Below are positions 11,853 through 22,112 of a stretch of DNA of 64,000 nt, one piece after another. The translations under genes were made by a program, and so were the position numbers. Origin of the DNA: Trochalopteron elliotii (taxonomy: Eukaryota; Chordata; Aves; Passeriformes; Leiothrichidae); NCBI GenBank assembly GCA_024734555.1, contig JANPWX010020089.1:1-64000 (forward strand), written 5' to 3'. How positions within the stretch are numbered: position 1 is the first letter of the stretch; the number at the start of each line of letters is the position of its first letter. The notes beneath the pieces are model-generated. The model searched no databases. It was not told the origin of the DNA and was given only the letters and a program-made list of their open reading frames with translations.

Positions 11853-14157
11853 CCAGACTCCCACTTGTGTTCCCTGTTTGCAGAGTTCCTGCTGCCCAGC
11901 CGCAGCCGGGGAGACCCAGCTCGCTTTCAGCGTCGTTCCAGCACCACGGAGGGCGGCAGGAATGTGCTGAGTGCAGGCAAACCGGGCGGGATAAACACAT
12001 CCCAGATCCCCCAAGCCCCCAGTCCCACAGCCCTCCCACTTTTGGGAGAGGTAACCCCCAGTCAGGAGCCCGCAAAGGGCCAGGCAGGAGGGGAATGTCT
12101 GTGCCGGGGAAGTGGCACCGAGCCGGGCTCTCAGCTGCACTCCCGTGACCCGGGCGGTTGAGAAAGCTGCTGGCACCGTGCCCAGCTCCGGAGCCAAACC
12201 CAGCCGGGTCCAGACTTCCCGGCTGCCCTGTGAGCTCCCAGCTCTGCCCAAAGTCAAACCCTGAACAGCAGCAGGGGTGGCTGCAGCTGAACCCCGCTTT
12301 TAGCTCCATCAAGGATTGAGGAACTCCAAGGAAAACGGGGGGGAAAAACTTTCATGCTCTTGTTGTGATGCCAGTGCTGGAGGGGGCATGGCACTGATGG
12401 TGCCAGAGGCAATCCCAGGATCCTGCCCTGCTCCAGGAGGCAAAGCCAAAATTTCCTGGGTGCCAGAGCCGGGGGGGATCTGCTCCTGCCCCGCTCGGGG
12501 AAGGTGGATGTGCCTGGACACAGCAGCCGGCTGGGGCACCGGGGTCAGCTCGGTGACACGGAGCTGGTGGCACTGGGAAAACAGCGACTCTGGGACCAGA
12601 GGCCGCCCCTGGAATGTGCAAGCTGTGCGTTTGCTTTGCAGCGGCGCTCAGGATCCAGCAGATCCAGAGGGGATTGGGAACGTTCAGTGGCCCTGGCACA
12701 GCAGCGTGGGGTGCCCGGGGGACGCGTGGGGTGTCCCGGCAAAGGGACACGGAGGGATTTTCCGTAGCAGCGGGATGGTCACAAGGGGCCAGCGGGGCTG
12801 GACAAAGGTCCCACGTGGGACGGGCCAAGGCAGGGAAACAAGGGAGAGGATCAGGGACAGCCAAAGCAGGGAGAGCAGGGAGCCAAGGGAAAGGGAGCAG
12901 AAGCCCCTGGCAGTGCTCCGGGGGCTCCGGGGTCGGGACCACCCGGAGGCTGCCCCCCGGAAGGGTCCTGGCCGGCTGCCGGTGCCTCCGGCAGGGACGG
13001 GGCTTTGTCACCTCTCGCTGACACTCTTTGATGGTTGGTCTCGTTCCCAAAATCTGAAATGAAACAACTTGATGCCTTTTACGTGCAGGAAGCACCCCTC
13101 CAGCTGGCCCAGACGTCCTCCCCAGCGCAGCTCCCATCGAGGGCTCCAGCGGGCATCTCCCACATCCCTGGGGGTTAACCCATTGCTCTCCAAGCTGCCT
13201 CCCACCACGGGCAGCCCAGGGAATGTTTGGGGTGAGGGTCTGCCAGGTGGGGGGAAGAACTGAGTCCCTCGGCAGAGCCTGAGCCCGACTCAGCTCCCGA
13301 CCCCCGACTCAGTGATGCCGAACACGGAGGGGAGGGCAGGCACAGCCTGGAGAATGATGAAAGTCAGGATTAAAGGCCGGGGGGGGGAGCAAAACACCCC
13401 GGCCGCTTTTGGCAGGCGATGAAAGGAAGGTTTAGCAGCAGCTGCCAGCTGGGAGCTGACGGAGGGACAACTGCGGGTCCGGCTCCATCCTGGGCTGCCC
13501 AGCCACGGCACATCCATCCCCAGCAAGGCCACCCACTGTCATTGTCCCCGCAGCACAGCCGAGACACCCGGGCACCTCCCGAGCTGCTCCTCCGGGAAAA
13601 GGGAGAGACAGGAAAACTGCGCCCAGCCGGGAAAGCCGCAGGGAAAGCGCAGTTCCAGAGCATTGCCTGCCGGGCCCGGGAGCTGCTGCCGCCGCCCTGG
13701 AGAGAGAAAAGAGGCTTCAGCTGCTTCCCAGCTGCCTCCGAGCCTGATTTAGCTCTGGGGCCGGCACAGATGGGGCTGCGGGGCCGGAGCCACAGGCGGA
13801 GCCCTCGCCACGGAGCCGGAGCCCGCAGTTGCTAATAGAGATACAGCAAATTAAGCGAACTTAATTCGGAGGGTCACCACACAATGCTCCCACCTGTTTT
13901 GCTGCGGTCCGGCCATCTGCCACCCCTCCACCTGATGCAGAAAGGCCTTTTTTTCCCCTCTCTCCCGATGCCGTGGGCTCTGTTAAGTCGTGTTGGGTCT
14001 CACCAGGCTGCAGCAGCAGCAGCAGCAGGACGGGGCAGAGCCGAGCCGGGCCGGGGGGGCACTGGCAGAACAAACCACTGGGAGGTTTCCTCCTGGAGCC
14101 AATACAACCCGGGGACACAGAAATCGCCCTCTTTATCCTGCTGCAGAAACGCTCTCA
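11853..14157. other. Intergenic, GC-rich; no exon recognised
   Basis: This 2.3 kb stretch is GC-rich with patches of CpG, especially about 12900-13000 and 13280-13850. I looked for the missing GADD45A exons here and in the flanking DNA and did not find their conserved peptides. A (CAG)n-like run lies near 14010-14028. Confidence 0.35.
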
Positions 14158-14285
14158 TATGTCCCTGGAGTGTTCCAGGTTGGACAGGACTTGGAGCAAC
14201 CTGGGATGGTGGGAGGTGTCCCTGCCACGGTCAACAAAACGATCCCTGAGGTCCCTTCCAACCCAAACCTGTGATATCTGTGATA
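14158..14285 (+). mobile_element. CR1 LINE 3' fragment, sense
   Basis: Sense order: 'tccaggttggacaggac', 'gcaacctgggatggtggg', then 'aggtcccttccaacccaa' at the 3' end. Confidence 0.8.
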
Positions 14286-14716
14286 TTTCCTTTCCCAAAT
14301 TCAGTGATTCTGCAGGAGGTGCATGGAGCCTGGCATCACCCTGCACATTGTGCTTCAGCAAACATTGCTGTGGAAAACAGCTCCTGCTGTTCAGGAGCTG
14401 GAGGAAAACACTGACACAAGCAAAACTTTAAAGCACAGGCTGCCAAAATCTCCGTGAGGGACCACCAAGGGTCTCAACTGCAGCCCTGCTCCCTGAAGCC
14501 AGTGGGAATGTGCCAGCCCACAGCCAGGTTGGGAAAGAGCTCTGGCAGAGGTTGGGGGAGGATGGAGGAGTTTGGGTGCAACAGCTGAGAAAGATTTGAC
14601 ACAGCAGCCACCAGGAGAAATCCTCCCTGCAGTCCTGCAGGGCTGACATGGGACATCTGGAGCTGGAGCAGCTTCCCGGAGAAGCCCCAGGTTCTTGGAA
14701 ATTTGCAGACAGAGAG

Positions 14717-14862
14717 ATCACAGAACTGCAGACTGGTTTGGGTGGGGAGAGAACTTAAAGATCACCCAGTGCCACCCGTGCCATGGGCAGGGACACCTTC
14801 CACTGTCCCAGGCTGCTCCAACCTGGCCTGGGACACTTGCAGGGATGGGGCAGCCACGTTGT
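14717..14862 (-). mobile_element. CR1 LINE 3' fragment, antisense
   Basis: 'gatcacagaactgcagac', then 'tgccatgggcagggacacc' and 'cactgtcccaggctgctc' in antisense order. Confidence 0.8.
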
Positions 14863-15009
14863 TGCCTGTGGCAAACCCTGTGTTTGAAGGCTGGTGAGGC
14901 TGTGTCCTGTGTGCTCCCTGCAAGGAGCATTGCAAGAGTGCAATCCCTGTGGAGGTGGGGGAGACAGAGAACAACATCCATCGAAGGAGGGGATTCTGTC
15001 CCATTGCCC

Positions 15010-15238
15010 CTCTCAGGTGAGACCCCACCTGCAGAGCTGCCCCAGCCCTGGGGTCCCACATCAGGAGGACGTGGATGGAGCTGCTGGAGAAATTCCAGAG
15101 GAGGCCCCAGAGCTGCTGCAGGGCTGGAGCCTCTCTGGAGCCAGGCTGGGAGAGCTGGGGGTGCTCCCCTGGAGAGGAGAAGCTCCAGGGAGAGCTCAGA
15201 GCCCCTGGCAGGGCCTAAAGGGGCTCCAGGAGGTCGCG
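15010..15238 (+). mobile_element. CR1 LINE internal/3' fragment, sense, ending at the assembly gap
   Basis: 'gagaccccacctgcagag', 'ggagccaggctgggagag' and 'agggcctaaaggggctcc' in sense order. The element runs almost into the N gap, so the repeat probably caused the assembly break. Confidence 0.85.
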
Positions 15239-15248
15239 TGAAGCTCTA

Positions 15249-15589
15249 NNNNNNNNNNNNNNNNNNNNNNNNNNNNNNNNNNNNNNNNNNNNNNNNNNNN
15301 NNNNNNNNNNNNNNNNNNNNNNNNNNNNNNNNNNNNNNNNNNNNNNNNNNNNNNNNNNNNNNNNNNNNNNNNNNNNNNNNNNNNNNNNNNNNNNNNNNNN
15401 NNNNNNNNNNNNNNNNNNNNNNNNNNNNNNNNNNNNNNNNNNNNNNNNNNNNNNNNNNNNNNNNNNNNNNNNNNNNNNNNNNNNNNNNNNNNNNNNNNNN
15501 NNNNNNNNNNNNNNNNNNNNNNNNNNNNNNNNNNNNNNNNNNNNNNNNNNNNNNNNNNNNNNNNNNNNNNNNNNNNNNNNNNNNNNNNN
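15249..15589. other. Assembly gap (341 N)
   Basis: A run of 341 undetermined bases sits just upstream of the only visible GADD45A exon. Exons 1-3 with their introns would not fit in 341 bp, so the gap is probably undersized or adjoins a misjoin. Confidence 0.99.
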
Positions 15590-15649
15590 ACCCGCGGCCT
15601 CAGCGTGCCAGCACCGGGGGTCCCGCGGTGCTCCCCGGGACAGCGGCTG

Positions 15650-16148
15650 CTTTCTTCTCCCCGCGTTCTGCTGTGTTTTCCCCATGTTTCTCCTTTGTTT
15701 TTCCTCCTCTTTCTCCAGTTGTTCTGTTTTTTCTTTCCTTAGTTTTCCTCTTTTCCCCCTTCTCTCCTTATTTTCCCATTCGCTCTTCATTTTCCCCGTT
15801 TTCTCTTTATTTTCTCGTATTTCTTCCCCTCCTTCCCCCCTTTTTCTTTCCCTTCCCCCCATGTCCTTTTATCTCTCCCTCTTTTTTTTTTTTTTTTCCC
15901 CGTCCCCTACTCTGCCCCAGAGTCCAAAGCTAAACTCCTCACATGCTTCCAGGCCTGACTTGTTTGTTTGCCTCGGTAGCAATTTAAGATGATTCACCCT
16001 CCTGGGCTTTCTGCTGCGCTTTTTCCTCCCCCCCTCCCCTCTCTCCTCGTCCTGCACCTCCCGCCGCGCTTGGGGTTTGTTTTTGCTGCCGCGCTGAAGC
16101 TTTTTTTTTTTTTTTTTTTTTCTTTTTTTGCCGTCCCCCTTTTTCCAG
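15650..16148 (+). other. GADD45A: GADD45A intron 3 (3' part), extreme polypyrimidine tract
   Basis: From about 15650 to 15900 the + strand is almost pure T and C, interrupted only by occasional A or G. A further T run of about 20 lies near 16100-16120, just before the acceptor. The intron probably starts within or before the N gap. The position as intron is inferred from the exon 4 acceptor. Confidence 0.7.
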
Positions 16149-16262
16149 AACCCGCAGGCGTCGCAGTGGAAGGATCCAGCGCTGAGTCAGCTGATGTGTT
16201 TCTGCCGGGAGAGCCGGTACCTGGACCAGTGGGTGCCGGTGATCAACCTCCCGGAGCGGTGA
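16149..16262 (+). CDS. GADD45A: GADD45A, last coding exon (partial gene)
   Basis: The exon encodes the last 37 residues, beginning NPQASQWKDPALSQL and ending DQWVPVINLPER, then TGA. These match the remembered C-terminus of GADD45A almost residue for residue. The splice acceptor is 'ttttccag' at 16141-16148, and the exon opens in phase 0, as expected for exon 4. GADD45A is a small acidic nuclear protein of the L7Ae/L30e/S12e/Gadd45 fold. It is induced by DNA damage and binds PCNA, CDK1/cyclin B1, p21 and MTK1/MAP3K4. Upstream coding exons (about 128 residues) are not found between the gap and this exon or in the 3 kb left of the gap. The neighbour to the right is GNG12 on the opposite strand, as in human, which supports orthology rather than GADD45B or G. 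Confidence 0.93.
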   Translation, partial: NPQASQWKDPALSQLMCFCRESRYLDQWVPVINLPER

Positions 16263-16419
16263 CCCCGAGCCCGCGGTGCTGCTGCAAGACTCTCGCAGTT
16301 GCTCAGGAAGAAAGGAAACTTCCCTGCCCTCCCCCCGCCCCCGTCAGCGCCAGGATTCCACGGGGGAGGGGAGGAAAAATATGACCCAACAACGAAAAAA
16401 AAAAAAATAGATGTAAAAT

Positions 16420-16425
16420 AATAAA
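16420..16425 (+). terminator. Polyadenylation signal AATAAA, GADD45A proximal
   Basis: AATAAA about 160 bases after the stop codon; would give a short 3' UTR. Confidence 0.5.
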
Positions 16426-16924
16426 GTTAAAAGTGATGTCGTGGGGGGGGTTTGGCTGCAGTGGAGCGACGTGTGTGGGGCTGGAGCTGAGCGATGTGTG
16501 GAGCCGAGGAAAAAATCTGGGAGGATGAGCCCAGCCCGGAGTGCCCTCCCGAGAATTCCCCTCACTCTCTCTGTCCTTAAGTGCCACTTAAAGTTCCTGC
16601 TTTAAACACCTTAACGAGCAAACAAGGTTAATCGAGCCCTTGTGCCAGCAATGTTGTTGTATTTTTTTGGGATGTTAATTCTCACGTTTTTATGCTAAGA
16701 TATATAATAATAATAATAATAAGTTATTTTCTGATATCGATGGAAAAATTATTTATACTCGGAGGTTTGAGAACTGAAATGCCCTCAAGCAGTTGGTCTG
16801 CGCCCACAAATCTTCTCCTAGCTGGCTGCAAAAGCAGCACCCTTGATATAATTGTTTGAAATTCGAGTGTATTTTGGGGTTATGGTGTTCTTGTTTCGTG
16901 TTTTCTTTTTTTTTTTTTTTTTGA

Positions 16925-16930
16925 AATAAA
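16925..16930 (+). terminator. Polyadenylation signal AATAAA, GADD45A distal
   Basis: AATAAA just after a T-rich run and followed by 'gtgtaaaatc'. The distal position gives a 3' UTR of about 680 nt. Confidence 0.6.
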
Positions 16931-17134
16931 GTGTAAAATCAAACCTTTGGCCCAGGCTTTTATTTCCTTGCTCCAGGAGCGTGCAGGCACCAAGGGCTGA
17001 GCAGCAGCTGCTTCCTTGTCCTGGCCACGGGCAAGGTCCTGTTGTGCAGCTCCAGTGTGGGTTCATTCCCGGCCCCTCCCAAGCAATTAAACGCCAAAGC
17101 AGCCGATGTGCTGCAGGAAACGTTGGGAATGTTA

Positions 17135-17144
17135 TTTATTTATT
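17135..17144 (-). terminator. Overlapping AATAAA signals, GNG12 distal
   Basis: The + strand reads TTTATTTATT, that is AATAAATAAA on the GNG12 strand, about 200 bp from the GADD45A distal signal on the other strand. Confidence 0.5.
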
Positions 17145-18011
17145 TTGCTTGAACGCTGCCACAACAGCAGCTAAAAAAAAAAAATTAAAAAATAAAAAGG
17201 GGGGGTGCTTTGCTGCTGAGGCTTCCCCACTCCTGCTGCTCCTCCTTGGCAGGTGGGAAACCCGATTCCCTGGAGGAGGAGAACTTGTCCTGGTGTTTCC
17301 CTGCAAAGCCCCGGGATTTGTTTGCAGCCCCAGCTCGGCCCGTGCCCCCCGGGGCTGGCAGCTCCCAGTGCCAGGCTCCTCTCCAATAATGCCACAGCCA
17401 GGCTGGCACAGATGGCAGGGAACTGCACACCCCCTGCTGCTGGCACTGCCCGGGGAGCCTTTGGGGACAGCAGTGACCCACACTGTCCCTCCCTGAGGAC
17501 ACCCGCACGTGCCCCGGCAGTGGCACGGGGTCACTCTGTCCCCAGCCCGGCCGGGAGGGGAGGCTGGAGCTGTTTTCCCACTCTGGGCTGCTCCAGGACG
17601 AGGCCACCCTGTCCCTGTCCCTGTGTTCAGTCTGCCTGGGGACACTGCAGCAGCACCATCGCCACATTTGTTCCTCCAAAATCAGATCCAACCCAAACCC
17701 CTCTGGTTTGTCCCAGTGTCACCCCAGCCCTGTCCCCACACCACAAGGTGGGTGGTCCTGCACACAAACTCTCCTTTTTCTCCCCAAATCAGCCAGTTTG
17801 GTCAAGGACAAAAGGAGCAGCCCAGTGGTGGGGTCTCACCGTGGGTTTCTCCCAGCACCTGTGGATGTAATGGTCTCACTTCTCCTTTTTAAAAAAATTC
17901 TATGAGGGCAAAGTCTGTATTTCCCCCAAATTTTACAATCCCTGTTCTTTCTGGGGGTAGTGATAGCAAAAAGTGAACCACTCCAGATGTCACGTATTGT
18001 GAAATACTGTG

Positions 18012-18285
18012 GTTTAAAATATGCACATTGCATTTTAAAAATGCACATTGTATTTTAAAAATGCACGTTTTATTTTAAAAATGCACATTGTATTTTAAAA
18101 GTGCATATTTTTAAAATAGTACTTTCTATTGGATTTTTAAAATGAACATTGTATTTTAAAAATGCACATTTTATTTTAAAAATGCACGTTGTACTTTAAA
18201 AATGCACATTGTACTTTAAAACTGCGTATTTTTAAAATAGTACTTTGTATTGGATTTTAAAAATGCACACTGTGTTTTAAAAATG
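18012..18285. repeat. About 20-bp A/T-rich tandem repeat in the GNG12 3' region
   Basis: Roughly 13 copies of 'atgcacattgtattttaaaa' and close variants. Each unit contains TTTTAAAA, a perfect palindrome, and the TGCATTTTTAAAA core is repeated on the GNG12 strand. Confidence 0.9.
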
Positions 18286-19982
18286 GCCAGTTTACCAAAA
18301 CTCTCTGGATTAAATGCTGTCAGATTTGGGCACTTGTGCTGGATCACATCCAGGACCCCACAGCTGGAGCAGCACCTTGTCATGAGCTTTATTTAAGACA
18401 CCAAGAACATCCTGCAGCCACAGCAGGGAGCTGGATGTGGGCTGGAAACAGGGTCTCAAACCAAACAAAAAAATCCCAATTTCTTCCCAGATTCCTGGGA
18501 AAACAACCATGAACAGCACGAGGCTCCTTCCCTCCCCACAGCCCACCTGGATTTCTCTCAGCCCTGCACCCCCACCCTGAGCAATTAATTACCAGAGCTC
18601 ATTAATTCTGGCCAGCTCTGTGACAAACAGACACAGACACAGTGAAAAAGAATCAGTGCAGAGCCACGGTGTTGGGTTTTAAGGCTGCCACTAGAAAAAT
18701 ACTCTGATTACAAAAATAATTTGCAGGCAAGCACGGGATGAAGCAGCAGGTTTTCTCTGCCAGGCTGACTTTTGGGGGCTCTGCCAAAGAGATTTGCCAC
18801 ACAAAGTTGAATTTTTTCAATCTGTATCAAAAGCGGGTCTGTGATTTCATCTGGAAATGACAAATATGCAAGGTAAATGACAAGTGACTCATGAATCCTG
18901 CAAAGATCCTCCCAGACATGCAGGGCAGTGGCACAGCACTCCAGCTGCCTGCACAGAGGGACATTTGCAGCCAGCTGAAGTCAGGACTATTTCTGAACCC
19001 TCCAAAATTTGCTGTTAATATATCAAGTTCATATATCTCTACACACACACACATACACAGAGAAAGACTTTTTATTATGTGTATATATAAAATATATACT
19101 AGATGGAAAGGCCCTCCAATTATAAATGCATAACCACAAGCTGGAGATAATTTGGCATTTTTCCTGTTTAAAAATGAAATTTTTTTTTTATAAAAATGAG
19201 TCAGGTTCTGACTCCCTGCACAGAACCCAGCTGGGATTGGGAGTGAGGCCAGCTTTCCTCCAGCTCTGCCAGGGCACTTCCAGCCTCCCATTCCTTTTCC
19301 ATTTTTTCAAGGGTGTGTTTTATACCAACACAGTTTGTTTTTTTTTTTTACTTGAGAAGAAAATGCAGCAGAATCCAAGCTGGAAATTCTGCTTTTTCAA
19401 CTCCTGGAAAGCAGGGAAAGCATTTCTGATTCCCAGCTCTATCCTTTAAAAGCCCTGGGAAGAGAGGCCAGCAGGAGGAAGGCTGAGGCACAGCTCCCTG
19501 GAGCTCCCCAGCAGCTGCTACAATCATTTTGCAAGGTAGTTTTTGCTAGAAAATGCACTTTAAACGTGCCTGGGCACAAACAGGTGCTGCCAGCACAAGC
19601 ACAAACCCTCCCCCCTCCCCCCCCCCCCAAAAAAAAATCCACAATTTAAAAAAATGTAAACCCAGTGATTCCATCAGGTCTCTACAGCTTTGCTTGATCT
19701 GCAAAGCTCAGGCAACTTTGGTCGTGTTGGAGTTGGCAAATGCCAGCAGGACTCCCCACCATGCAGAGACCCTGGAGCCCATTCCCTTGGCCAGGAAAGA
19801 CAGGGATTGAGTCAGAAACCTCCTAAACAGAGCCAGGGATCAGCAGGAATGCCTTGGGAAGCTCAGGGAATGGTCTGGGCAGGGTCAGGGAGCAGCCACG
19901 GGGTGCAGGTACCTGGGGGAGGTGGTGGTGCTTGGCCCAGCTGGGCTGGCAGGGGCTGGGCAGGAGGAGCTGCCCCCCTCTC

Positions 19983-20108
19983 CTATAACAAAATGCAGGT
20001 TTTCTTGTCCTTGAAAGGGTTCTCAGAGGCTGGAATTCCCATCAGCAGTGGGTCCTTCTTGGCGTGCTCCTCACAGTACAGCATGAGGTCTGCTGAGGCT
20101 TTGGACAC
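19983..20108 (-). CDS. GNG12: GNG12 coding exon 2 (C-terminal half with CAAX box)
   Basis: Starts VSKASADLM and ends KDKKTCILL then TAG. The length of 126 nt fits the expected gamma-subunit exon. Confidence 0.95.
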   Translation of the reverse strand: MSKASADLMLYCEEHAKKDPLLMGIPASENPFKDKKTCILL

Positions 20109-20697
20109 CTGCAGGGCAGAGGGGGGAAAATCAGCATCAAATGGGGTTTTCCCCATGGAAATGGGATCAAAAGGCTGAGGGCTGTGAGGGAACTGAGTGG
20201 GACAGGAGATGGACTCATCCTGCAGGGCTCTGTCTGCTGCACTGATCCACGGGGAGTGAAGGAAAGGATGGACCCTGGTGTTTTTTGGGGGTGGTTGTGA
20301 CACCAGGCAAAGGCTCCACCTGGCCTGACAAACAGCAGGGGCTTCAAAATCATCCCAGAGGAATTCTTCTCTCTCCTGGAGTGACAGGAAAAGGGGGAAC
20401 AGCTCCCCAGTGCCAGAGGGCAGGGCTGGCTGGGATACTGGGCCACAGGAAGTGGATTTATTTGGATTTGTTGAGCTTGGAGAGGGGGAAACGCTGAGCT
20501 GTGGGTGCACAAAACACACACACACACTCTGTTATCTCACTGTGCTGCAGCTGGGAGGGGAAAAACAAGGCAAAGGAGGGGGCAGGAGGCTGTGGCCTCA
20601 CCTTTATCCTCTCTATGGAGGCTTCTATCCTGAGCTGCTGCACGGTCCTGCGGGCCTGGGCGATGTTGTTGGTGGTGGTGGCTGTTTTGCCAGACAT
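19983..20697 (-). CDS. GNG12: GNG12, guanine nucleotide-binding protein gamma-12 (whole coding region, 2 exons)
   Basis: The two exons, 20602-20697 (32 codons) and 19983-20108 (41 codons plus TAG), join in phase 0 to a 73-residue protein, one residue longer than the remembered human 72. It begins [17 protein letters not shown]. The N-terminal helix (residues about 8-32) forms the coiled coil with G-beta. It is followed by [19 protein letters not shown] and the conserved [12 protein letters not shown] end. The CAAX box is CILL, predicting geranylgeranylation after removal of the last three residues, which places Gβγ at the plasma membrane. The product is an obligate partner of G-beta in heterotrimeric G-protein signalling. 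Splice sites are canonical: donor AAG|GTGAG at 20602/20601 and acceptor CTGCAG at 20109-20114. The likely noncoding first exon is near 36.3-36.5 kb. The gene faces GADD45A tail to tail. Confidence 0.95.
20602..20697 (-). CDS. GNG12: GNG12 coding exon 1 (N-terminal helix)
   Basis: Start ATG at 20697-20695, in the context of the conserved MSGKTA peptide; ends IERIK. An acceptor-like 'ctttgccag' lies 20-30 bases upstream, so this exon carries a short 5' UTR part. Human has SSKTAST where this protein has SGKTATTT, a one-residue expansion. Confidence 0.95.
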
Positions 20698-20815
20698 TTT
20701 CAGTGGAGCAGGGAAGGTCTGCTGGCAAAGACAGGGGGTTGTTATTCCAGAAGGCAGCACAGCACCCTGAACTGCTTTTAGGCATCCACTACACACTGCA
20801 AAAAGTGATTTTTAA

Positions 20816-20876
<61 letters not shown>
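20816..20876. repeat. (TTA)n microsatellite, about 20 units
   Basis: A perfect ATT/TTA triplet run in the GNG12 intron, about 120 bases from the coding exon on its upstream (5') side. Confidence 0.97.
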
Positions 20877-21120
20877 GCAACGGGACCAATCAGCTAAAAA
20901 ACAACTCTGGAAGTAAAACAGGCCCCAGAGAAAAGCATGGAGCTGCTGTGCAGGTTTCTGAGCCTGTGGCACAGCTTTGGCCACTTGATCCCCCCCATCT
21001 GCAGCTTCCCCTGGGATTCCAACGGTCCCAAAACGTGCTGGAAAGTCACAAATCCCCTGTGAGCTGCACCAAGGAAGGGGAGGAGGTCCTGAGCCCACCA
21101 GAGAGTGAAAGCAAAGAGGG

Positions 21121-21288
21121 AATCATGGAATATTGAGGTTGGAAAAGGTCTCTGAGACCATTGAGCCCAACCATTCCCCAGCACTGCCCTGTGTCCCCAA
21201 GTGCCACATCCACAGGGATTTTACATCCCTGCAGGGATGAGGACACTGCACTGCCCTAGGCAGCTGTGCCAGGGCTGGAAAAACTGTC
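21121..21288 (-). mobile_element. CR1 LINE fragment, antisense
   Basis: 'aatcatggaatattgagg', 'ccccaagtgccacatccac' and 'gcagctgtgccagggctgg', a CR1 subfamily distinct from the 'ccatgggcagggacacc' type. Confidence 0.8.
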
Positions 21289-21358
21289 TGGGGAGAAAAA
21301 AAGACCTCTGGCACAGGCTGATCTCAGTTGATTTTCCACCCAGGCAGGCTCAGCCCTA

Positions 21359-21478
21359 GGTGTCCCAGGCCAGGTTGGACACTGGGGCTGGGAGCAGCCT
21401 GGGACAGGGGAAGGTGTCCCTGCCCATGGCACTGGATGGGTTTAAAGTTCTTTCCCAACCAAACCAGTCTGGGATCCC
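21359..21478 (+). mobile_element. CR1 LINE 3' fragment, sense
   Basis: 'caggccaggttggacactg' to 'ttcccaaccaaaccagtc'. Confidence 0.8.
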
Positions 21479-21895
21479 AAATTATTCATGTCTGTGGGAA
21501 TCCAGAGAGGTTAACCCAGCCCTGTATCCCAGTCTCCAGCAGGACTCTGGATGTTTTGCACAGCTCCAGGAGGGTGAGTGTCCCATGGAGCTGTGTCTGA
21601 ACCCTCTGCAGTGACCCCAGCCCAGGGCAGCTCCCTGACCTTTCTGAGCAGCTCCTGCAGGGCTCAGGTTTCTGTCACCCAGCCTGGCAGCTGCTGCTGG
21701 TGCCAGCCCAGCAGGCAGGAACAGCATTATCCTGCTCTGAGTCCTTGTTTTGAAGGGACATTGCTTGGAGAAGCTTTGGGCAGGGCAGGAAATGCCAGGC
21801 ACAGGAGGAAGGACATTCACTCCTCATATTTGGTGTCACAAAAAAAATGATTTCCTACAATAAATAGCAAGAGAATCCTCCTGCAGATGCATGGA

Positions 21896-22112
21896 TGCTC
21901 CAAGCCTTGTCTCACCTGGTCTTGGACACTTCCAGGGATCCAGGGGCAGCCACAGCACATCTGGGAATTCTGTTCAAGGCCTCCCCACCCTCCCAAGGAA
22001 CAACTCCTGCCCAAAATCCCATCCAGCCCTGCCCTCTGGGAAGCCATTCCCTGTGTCCTGTCCCTCTATCCCTTGTCCCCAGTCCCTCTCCAGCTCTCCT
22101 GGAGCCCTTTTA
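21896..22112 (-). mobile_element. CR1 LINE fragment, antisense
   Basis: 'ggtcttggacacttccagg', 'atcccatccagccctgccc', 'tctcctggagcccttttag' in antisense order. Confidence 0.8.

Larger units (their letters stand above)
16263..16950 (+). other. GADD45A: GADD45A 3' UTR (predicted)
   Basis: Follows the stop codon and contains two canonical polyadenylation signals (16420-16425 and 16925-16930), an ATA microsatellite near 16697-16722, and ATTTA-type AU-rich elements around 16725-16760. AU-rich 3' UTRs are expected for a rapidly induced, unstable stress mRNA. The end at about 16950 is inferred from the second signal. Confidence 0.65.
17120..19982 (-). other. GNG12: GNG12 3' UTR (predicted, long)
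   Basis: Lies directly after the GNG12 stop on the − strand. Candidate − strand AATAAA signals occur at 17135-17144 (two overlapping), 18388-18393 and in the tandem repeat at 18.0-18.3 kb. I infer that the distal pair ends the longest transcript, because no other gene fits this stretch and mammalian GNG12 also has a multi-kilobase 3' UTR. CA and A/T-rich runs lie near 19040-19100. Confidence 0.5.

Noticed and set aside
14695..15933. 412-codon frame spanning the N gap
   Set aside because: The centre is undetermined sequence and the first part is antisense and sense CR1. Not a gene.
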